Origin: Lachnospiraceae bacterium | GTDB taxonomy: Bacteria; Bacillota; Clostridia; Lachnospirales; Lachnospiraceae | Reading direction: 5' to 3' | Assembly (NCBI GenBank): GCA_900768755.1 | Contig: CAAGDV010000005.1 | Span: 1 to 10,618, forward strand | DNA: 10,618 bases | Made by a program: the position numbers and the translations under genes | Part shown: positions 7,484-10,618 of the stretch, one piece after another | How the letters are laid out: every line of letters starts with the position of its first letter | Position numbering within the stretch: the stretch's first letter is position 1 | Notes under the pieces: model-generated | The model's database searches: none | What the model was told of the DNA's origin: nothing | What the model saw: the letters and a program-made list of their open reading frames with translations, nothing else

Positions 7484-7503
7484 TTTAGAAGGAGGAACAT
7501 ATC

Positions 7504-7911
7504 ATGGCAGCAAAGAAAGCAGCAAGTGCTAAGTTCTACGGAACAGGAAGAAGAAAGAGCTCAATCGCAAGAGTATATGTTATGCCCGGTAAGGGAAACA
7601 TCACAATAAATAAAAGAGACATTGACAACTATTTCGGTCTTGAGACCCTCAAGGTTATCGTTCGCCAGCCTTTGGCATTGACCGACACCGTTGACAAATT
7701 CGACGTAATGGTTAACGTACACGGCGGCGGAACAACCGGTCAGGCCGGAGCAATCAGACACGGAATCGCAAGAGCCCTCGTTAAAGCAGATGCCGACTAC
7801 AGACCGGCTCTCAAGGCAGCAGGATTCCTCACCAGAGATCCAAGAATGAAAGAGCGTAAGAAATACGGTCTCAAAGCAGCCCGTAGAGCTCCGCAGTTCT
7901 CAAAGAGATAA
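7504..7911 (+). CDS. rpsI: 30S ribosomal protein S9 (uS9)
   Basis: 30S head protein whose C-terminal tail reaches the P-site tRNA anticodon stem. The 135-residue product has the S9 hallmarks FYGTGRRKSSIARVYVMPGK near the N-terminus, VNVHGGGTTGQAGAIRHGIA in the middle, and the basic tail RKKYGLKAARRAPQFSKR. The terminal SKR contacts tRNA and is intact here. The N-terminus carries a short extra MAAKKAASA segment. The ATG at 7504 follows GAAGGAGGA (7489-7497). It is the last gene of the rplM-rpsI operon, with a strong intrinsic terminator 13 bp after the stop. The conserved core genome ends here; everything downstream looks accessory. Confidence 0.98.
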   Translation: MAAKKAASAKFYGTGRRKSSIARVYVMPGKGNITINKRDIDNYFGLETLKVIVRQPLALTDTVDKFDVMVNVHGGGTTGQAGAIRHGIARALVKADADYRPALKAAGFLTRDPRMKERKKYGLKAARRAPQFSKR

Positions 7912-7924
7912 TTACTCACAATCA

Positions 7925-7970
7925 AAAAAGCCTGTATTCATGCGGTTTTACGCCTGTTTACAGGCTTTTT
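7925..7970 (+). terminator. Intrinsic terminator of rplM-rpsI with two alternative stems
   Basis: AAAAAGCCTGT (7925-7935) can pair with ACAGGCTTTTT (7960-7970), with a small GCG/CGC hairpin (7942-7944 with 7951-7953) inside the loop. Alternatively the second GCCTG copy (7952-7956) pairs with CAGGC (7961-7965) around a UUUA loop, immediately followed by a T run: a compact canonical terminator. The A-rich left flank means the long form is also a possible terminator for minus-strand transcripts. Confidence 0.88.
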
Positions 7971-7989
7971 GTTATGCCCAAAACGGCGA

Positions 7990-8011
7990 AAAATCAACAG
8001 AAAATCAACAG
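7990..8011 (+). repeat. Perfect 11-bp tandem duplication AAAATCAACAG
   Basis: AAAATCAACAG at 7990-8000 is followed directly by an identical copy at 8001-8011. It lies just after the rpsI terminator, at the boundary where the accessory sequence begins. A related 11-bp-period repeat with the same CAACA core lies at 10192-10212 beside the integrase remnant, so these may be recombinase arm sites or element-end repeats. The repeat is certain; the role is inference. Confidence 0.7.
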
Positions 8012-8030
8012 ACCATTAAAAAATCATCAT

Positions 8031-8126
8031 ATGGGAGGGGTAACAAGCTGTTGTTTTATCTGCTCCGGCTCTTGTGCCTTGCTCGTTATTGTGATTGGAG
8101 CGAAAAGAAAAACAGATAATTTCTAA
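8031..8126 (+). CDS. Possible 31-residue membrane peptide
   Basis: An ATG at 8031 opens a 31-codon frame. It encodes a cysteine-rich start (SCCFICSGSC, residues 6-15), a hydrophobic run ALLVIVIG (16-23) and a basic end AKRKTDNF, the layout of a small single-span membrane peptide. There is no ribosome binding site before this ATG. Instead GGGAGGGG (8033-8040) lies just inside the frame, suggesting that the original start lay slightly downstream and has been lost, or that a different frame (TTG at 8051) is used. I do not recognise a family. It may be a remnant of a conserved short ORF from a conjugative element. It lies between the 11-bp repeat and the GACA field. Confidence 0.3.
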   Translation: MGGVTSCCFICSGSCALLVIVIGAKRKTDNF

Positions 8127-8166
8127 CCATTTTTTATGTCTTTTTTGTTCGCTGTCTCTGTATGGG

Positions 8167-8372
8167 TAGACAGATAGACAAATAGACACAAAAGACAACC
8201 CTATCGTGAAAAGACATTTAGGACGCAAAAGACAAATAAGACAATAAAGACATATAGACAGTAAAGGCAAAATTCTTTTTTCGTGTAAAGGACGGTCAAA
8301 AGTCCTACTTGTGCGGCTCTGTAATGCCCTGTAACAGACACAAAGACAATAAAGACAATCCTATCGTGGACA
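8167..8372 (+). repeat. Phased GACA (WRGACA) repeat field
   Basis: Thirteen GACA copies start at 8169, 8177, 8185, 8194, 8213, 8231, 8240, 8249, 8257, 8337, 8345, 8354 and 8369. Most are preceded by AA, TA or CA plus purine, and are spaced 8-9 bp or about twice that. Two blocks are also longer direct repeats: GACAACCCTATCGTG at 8194-8208 and GACAATCCTATCGTG at 8354-8368. A small hairpin AGGAC/GTCCT (8289-8293 with 8302-8306) lies in the gap. No convincing gene occupies 8127-8413; minus-strand frames here merely translate the repeat. This could be iteron-like protein-binding DNA, such as a replication or transfer origin of a mobile element, but that is inference. Confidence 0.6.
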
Positions 8373-8373
8373 T

Positions 8374-8406
8374 AAGAAAACCACCCGGAAATCAATCCGG
8401 GCGGCT
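8374..8406 (-). terminator. Minus-strand terminator after the short ORF pair
   Basis: Read on the minus strand, CCGCCCGG (8404-8397) pairs with CCGGGTGG (8388-8381) through eight pairs, one of them G-U, around an eight-base loop; the tract TTTTCTT follows at 8380-8374. On the plus strand the same stem has an A-C mismatch and no T tract, so the terminator points leftward. It lies eight bases after the stop of the minus-strand short ORF, which supports that ORF being transcribed. Confidence 0.75.
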
Positions 8407-8413
8407 CGCTGTC

Positions 8414-8485
8414 TTATTTATTCGATTTCTTCATCAGAATATAGAGAAATACAAAGGGAAATATCAGAATCGCTATTAACCACAT
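8414..8485 (-). CDS. 23-residue single-span membrane peptide
   Basis: A short frame on the minus strand, starting with ATG at 8485 and ending with TAA at 8416-8414. It encodes MWLIAILIFPFVFLYILM followed by KKSNK: one hydrophobic helix with a basic cytoplasmic tail. Support beyond length is good. GGGAGG (8498-8493) lies seven bases before the ATG, and an intrinsic terminator begins eight bases after the stop. The start overlaps the end of another short frame by 10 bp, suggesting translational coupling. Small peptides like this act as type I toxins, membrane-complex accessories or conserved short ORFs of conjugative elements; the sequence does not decide between these, and I do not recognise a named family. 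Confidence 0.55.
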   Translation of the reverse strand: MWLIAILIFPFVFLYILMKKSNK

Positions 8486-8544
8486 TTTTCTACCTCCCTA
8501 TCTGCAAAAGCACAATACAGCGTTTCGGCTATGTCCTTTGCCAT
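8476..8544 (-). CDS. 22-residue short ORF overlapping the membrane peptide gene
   Basis: On the minus strand an ATG at 8544 opens a 22-codon frame. It reads MAKDIAETLYCAFADREVEK and then Cys-Gly, a protein-like amphipathic composition, and stops at 8478-8476 inside the next short ORF (10-bp overlap). An in-frame TAA lies only five codons upstream (8559-8557), and no ribosome binding site precedes the ATG. Leucine-rich repeat coding sequence on the other strand begins at about 8547, so the 5' flank of this frame, and possibly its true start, has probably been replaced. Best read as the surviving end of a small mobile-element gene. The ribosome binding site of the downstream peptide lies within its last codons. 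Confidence 0.35.
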   Translation of the reverse strand: MAKDIAETLYCAFADREVEKCG

Positions 8545-10157
8545 CTTGTGTAGCCATTAAGCCCATAGTTATTCCAGCTACAGTAATAGAGATAGGTGAT
8601 CACGCATTTTATAATTGTGATTCTTTGGAAAGTGTCACAATTCCCAAAGGTGTTACTATTATTAAATCAAGTACATTTCACGCTTGTTCTGCTCTAAAGT
8701 CTATAGTGATACCAGATACAGTGACAGAGATAGGTCGCTGCGCATTTTATGAGTGTCATCTTTTAGAAAATGTCATAATACCAGAGAATGTGATAAGCAT
8801 AGGCGTAGAGGCATTTTATGGGTGCTGGTCTTTGAAAAGTGTCATAATACCAGAAGGCGTGACTTATATTGGAGAATTAGCATTTCATGGATGCCGCTCG
8901 TTGGCAAAAGCGACAATACCAGCAAGTGTGGAAACAGTAGGAGGAATTGTTTTTTCACAATGTTCTGCAGAAAATCTTGTCCTAGACATTGCGTGTACAC
9001 CTACGCTTAGAGAAGTATCTAACTGGGGAGCTTATAAAACCATCAATTGGATTCATGATTACGAAGGTCAGCCATACGTACCGGATGAAGATGGAATAAA
9101 TCACCATCAGAAGTGTAAGAATTGCGATGCGACTTCTGCATCAGGAAACCACGATTTCTCTAAATACGTATCTAACGGAGACGGCACTCATAAGGTAGTA
9201 TGCAAAGACTGCGATACCCTTCTGACAGGCCACGCAAGTGATGCATGTTCAGGCGGAACAGCTACATGTAAAGCAAAGGCAAAATGTTCTAAGTGCGGAG
9301 AAGAATATGGCTCTTTAGCTGCGCACAAAGGTGGAACGGCAACGTGTAAGGAAAAGGCTAAATGTGTTGTTTGCGGTAAAGAATATGGTTATTTAGCAGC
9401 TCATACATATGCTACGAAGTGGAGCGCAGATGCTACTAACCATTGGCATGCTTGTACCGTATGTGGAGCTAAGAAAGATAATGCCGCACATGTAGATTCA
9501 GATAAAAATGAAAAATGTGATATATGCTCTAGCGACATGCATTTTTATGTCGATTCTACTACAAGAATCGTAATCGAAGCCGGAGTCAAGAACATCCCAA
9601 CATCCCTTGTTGAAAAAGGTCTTGATACGGAAGAGAAGATTAGTGAGAAAATGTTTAGAATGGTAGCACAGAAGACAGAAGGTTATACTTCTGGAAAGAC
9701 AAAAATTCTGGATGTTGTATTCCAGGTGAGCCTAGATGATGGAAATACATGGGTAAAGGTAACACCTGACAATTTCCCATCAGAAGGACTTGTAGTGACT
9801 ATTCCATATCCAGAAGGAACCAATGCAGATGACTATGATTTCGTAGTTACACATATGGTAACGGTATCACCTAATGGTCTTAACCCTGGTGATGTCGAAA
9901 TGCCTGCTGTAACCAAGACTGCAAAGGGAATTCAATTCACTGTTAAGAGCTTATCTCCAATTGGAGTTTCTTGGAAGGCCTTAGAGGGAAGCACAGATCC
10001 AAAAGATCCAACGAACCCATCAAATCCAATGGATCCAAGTAATGAAGATGTTGAGACAGGTGAAGTTGATAATAGAGTATGGCTTATTGCATTGCTTGTT
10101 TCACTTGGTACATTTACATCACTTGTTTTGAGTAAGAGAAAGCGTAAAGAGGCGTAG
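8538..10157 (+). CDS. BspA-type leucine-rich repeat surface protein, 5'-truncated
   Basis: C-terminal part of a cell-surface protein. The open frame starts with a TTG at 8538 that has no ribosome binding site and no signal peptide, so the gene is 5'-truncated; homology to the repeat begins at about 8547. Order: six 23-residue LRR_5/BspA repeats (about 10-147) such as IVIPATVIEIGDHAFYNC; a CxxC-rich stalk with cysteine pairs at 193/196, 222/225, 250/253, 276/279, 306/309 and 327/330, plus extra C244 and C270, mixed with His; a beta-rich domain (about 333-490); a Pro/Asn/Asp linker (STDPKDPTNPSNPMDPSN); then VETGE, a hydrophobic helix and a KRKRKEA tail, resembling a degenerate sortase or membrane anchor. 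LRR proteins of this type are often adhesins. Unlike the core genes, its codons are AT-rich. Unless a lost 5' part is restored, this is a pseudogene. Confidence 0.8.
   Translation: MPSCVAIKPIVIPATVIEIGDHAFYNCDSLESVTIPKGVTIIKSSTFHACSALKSIVIPDTVTEIGRCAFYECHLLENVIIPENVISIGVEAFYGCWSLKSVIIPEGVTYIGELAFHGCRSLAKATIPASVETVGGIVFSQCSAENLVLDIACTPTLREVSNWGAYKTINWIHDYEGQPYVPDEDGINHHQKCKNCDATSASGNHDFSKYVSNGDGTHKVVCKDCDTLLTGHASDACSGGTATCKAKAKCSKCGEEYGSLAAHKGGTATCKEKAKCVVCGKEYGYLAAHTYATKWSADATNHWHACTVCGAKKDNAAHVDSDKNEKCDICSSDMHFYVDSTTRIVIEAGVKNIPTSLVEKGLDTEEKISEKMFRMVAQKTEGYTSGKTKILDVVFQVSLDDGNTWVKVTPDNFPSEGLVVTIPYPEGTNADDYDFVVTHMVTVSPNGLNPGDVEMPAVTKTAKGIQFTVKSLSPIGVSWKALEGSTDPKDPTNPSNPMDPSNEDVETGEVDNRVWLIALLVSLGTFTSLVLSKRKRKEA
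9252..9407 (+). repeat. Tandem 78-bp coding repeat (26 residues, two copies)
   Basis: Inside the surface protein, residues 239-264 and 265-290 are near-identical units of the form GGTATCK.KAKC..CG.EYG.LAAH, giving a direct repeat of period 78 bp (9252-9329 and 9330-9407) with scattered synonymous differences. Each unit has three cysteines and one histidine. The unit is likely a small zinc-ribbon-like or disulfide module; copy number could vary by slippage or recombination. Confidence 0.75.
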
Positions 10158-10191
10158 TAGCGCTATTAGGGTTCTCCTCCGTATGCAGCAC

Positions 10192-10219
10192 ACATGCAAC
10201 ATACATGCAACAAAGTTGC
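10192..10219 (+). repeat. ACATGCAACA direct repeats with an adjoining GCAAC/GTTGC palindrome
   Basis: ACATGCAACA occurs at 10192-10201 and again at 10203-10212, an 11-bp period (one helical turn). The second copy also forms an inverted repeat, GCAAC (10207-10211) with GTTGC (10215-10219). It lies 35 bp after the surface-protein stop and about 75 bp beyond the 3' end of the integrase remnant, where attachment-site or arm-binding repeats of integrative elements are commonly found. The repeat is seen; its role as an att site is inferred. Confidence 0.55.
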
Positions 10220-10232
10220 GTTCGATAATATG

Positions 10233-10293
10233 TATGGACGCGGTCAGTTTTTTTCTGTATGCGTCCGTAGTGAATACACCTTCGTGTATCACT
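10233..10293. repeat. Two consecutive inverted repeats beside the integrase 3' end
   Basis: The first is TATGGACGC (10233-10241) against GCGTCCGTA (10261-10269), nine pairs counting one G-U, enclosing a CAG-T7-CTG core. The second is AGTGAATACAC (10269-10279) against GTGTATCACT (10284-10293) with one bulged A and a CTTC loop; it touches the integrase stop codon at 10295-10293. They may be transcription terminators for the integrase or cruciform structures at the element end. No classic U tract follows the stems on either strand. Confidence 0.45.
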
Positions 10294-10504
10294 TAAATCT
10301 GGTTGATTGCTTCAACCAGTTCACCCACATCCAGATGGGTGTAAACCTTTTCCGTGAGGCTCATTGCTCCGGAGTGTCCCAGAATCAATTTCTGGATAGT
10401 TGGACTAATACCAGCTTCTGCTAACATGGATGTACATGTGTGTCTGCAGAAGTGCGGTGTGTAGTTCGTTCCCAATTGCGTCATAAGTGGAAGAAAATAA
10501 CGAG
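10293..10504 (-). pseudogene. C-terminal fragment of a tyrosine integrase
   Basis: Catalytic end of a phage/conjugative-element type tyrosine recombinase. From the ATG at 10484 it shows HFCRH (H11, R14), LILGHSG (H37) and the active-site tyrosine Y48 in VYTHLD, then the usual closing LVEAINQI. Homology continues upstream of that ATG without a start: in-frame codons encode RYFLPL up to about 10502, which matches the family, then break off. The first active-site arginine, the lysine and the arm- and core-binding domains are absent. The break coincides with the left end of an insertion sequence, so the gene was probably cut by transposition; the 5' half would lie beyond the IS, outside the window. 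The fragment is not a working recombinase. Confidence 0.8.
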
Positions 10505-10537
10505 CCTGTGAAAAAATTTCTGTAAATTAGATAATAC

Positions 10538-10580
10538 AAAGGTCTTCTATGATAAAATATTATAATCATAGGAGGCCTTT
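10538..10580 (+). promoter_or_regulatory. Hairpin sequestering the transposase ribosome binding site
   Basis: AAAGGTCTTCTATGAT (10538-10553) pairs over 16 bases with ATCATAGGAGGCCTTT (10565-10580); two of the pairs are G-U in RNA, and the loop is 11 bases. The AGGAGG ribosome binding site (10570-10575) lies fully inside the right arm. Transcripts entering from outside the element would be poorly translated, as described for other insertion sequences (IS10, IS50). A TATAAT at 10561-10566 in the loop has no clear -35. Confidence 0.7.
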
Positions 10581-10584
10581 TATT

Positions 10585-10618
10585 ATGGCAAACAGAAAAA
10601 AAGAAGTTTACAAACCAA
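10585..10618 (+). CDS. Transposase, 5' end only
   Basis: The ATG at 10585 follows AGGAGG (10570-10575) by nine bases and opens a frame reading MANRKKEVYKP before the window ends. Only 11 codons are visible, so the family assignment (IS256-type, DDE transposase) rests on the N-terminal resemblance, the hairpin leader and the adjacent terminal-repeat-like sequence. No catalytic residue can be seen. Confidence 0.55.
   Translation, partial: MANRKKEVYKP

Larger units (their letters stand above)
10501..10618 (+). mobile_element. Left end of an insertion sequence, probably IS256 family
   Basis: The integrase reading frame breaks at about 10501, where CGAGCCTGTGAAAAAATTTC begins. That sequence resembles the GTGT/AAAT-rich terminal inverted repeats of IS256-family elements. 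A hairpin leader and the first codons of a gene starting MANRKKEVYKP follow. IS256-like transposases of Lachnospiraceae commonly begin this way, as far as I recall; the window ends before any diagnostic domain. The partner inverted repeat and target duplication lie outside, so the boundary is accurate only to a few bases. Confidence 0.6.

Noticed and set aside
8016..8270. Minus-strand frame of 84 codons, and a similar one at 8201-8395
   Set aside because: Both are translations of the GACA repeat field (runs of Cys, Leu, Phe, Val) with no ribosome binding site.
8167..8372. CRISPR array
   Set aside because: The repeated unit is only 4-6 bases with 8-9 bp spacing; there are no 23-40 base repeats, uniform spacers or cas genes.
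7912..10292. rpsI 3' end as the attachment site of the accessory element
   Set aside because: No second copy of the rpsI 3' sequence (around 7890-7915) could be found near the integrase remnant, so a duplicated att core is not supported within this window.
10194..10424. Plus-strand frame of 76 codons
   Set aside because: It is antisense to the integrase fragment, which has the HxxR, LGH and tyrosine motifs.

Overview
The window carries a clostridial, most probably Lachnospiraceae, chromosomal ribosomal-protein locus followed by a decayed accessory island. The lineage call rests on gene order (rpsK-rpsD-rpoA-rplQ, then ECF transporter genes, truA, rplM-rpsI), strong GGAGG ribosome binding sites, an extended L17, and BspA-like and integrase sequences of a kind common in that family. 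It is inference, not a database result.

Positions 1-2588 hold the 3' part of the large r-protein operon: S11, S4, RNA polymerase alpha and L17, all on the plus strand with short gaps. A long hairpin at 2608-2640 separates them from a tightly coupled unit (2670-6782): ecfA1, ecfA2, ecfT, truA and an EamA-type permease. Three of its four gene junctions are overlaps (16, 4 and 4 bp). EcfA1, EcfA2 and EcfT form the shared energising module of group II ECF vitamin/metal importers; no S component is encoded here, as expected for that group. The EamA gene between truA and rplM is the unusual insertion in an otherwise standard order.

A textbook sigma-A promoter (6919-6947) and a structured leader resembling an r-protein autoregulatory leader precede rplM (L13) and rpsI (S9), which end at a strong intrinsic terminator (7925-7970).

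Downstream (about 7990-10618) the sequence changes character. The left part (7990-8545) looks like mobile-element debris: an 11-bp tandem repeat, three candidate short ORFs (two overlapping on the minus strand and backed by a ribosome binding site and terminator), and a phased GACA repeat field. It joins abruptly at about 8545 to the 3' part of a BspA-type leucine-rich repeat surface protein gene lacking start and signal peptide. Next come CAACA repeats and inverted repeats, then the C-terminal piece of a tyrosine integrase on the minus strand. That piece is cut at about 10501 by the left end of an insertion sequence, probably IS256 family, whose transposase ribosome binding site lies inside a 16-bp hairpin. 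The best places for a second look are the minus-strand short ORF cassette, the GACA field, the CAACA repeats and the transposase hairpin.
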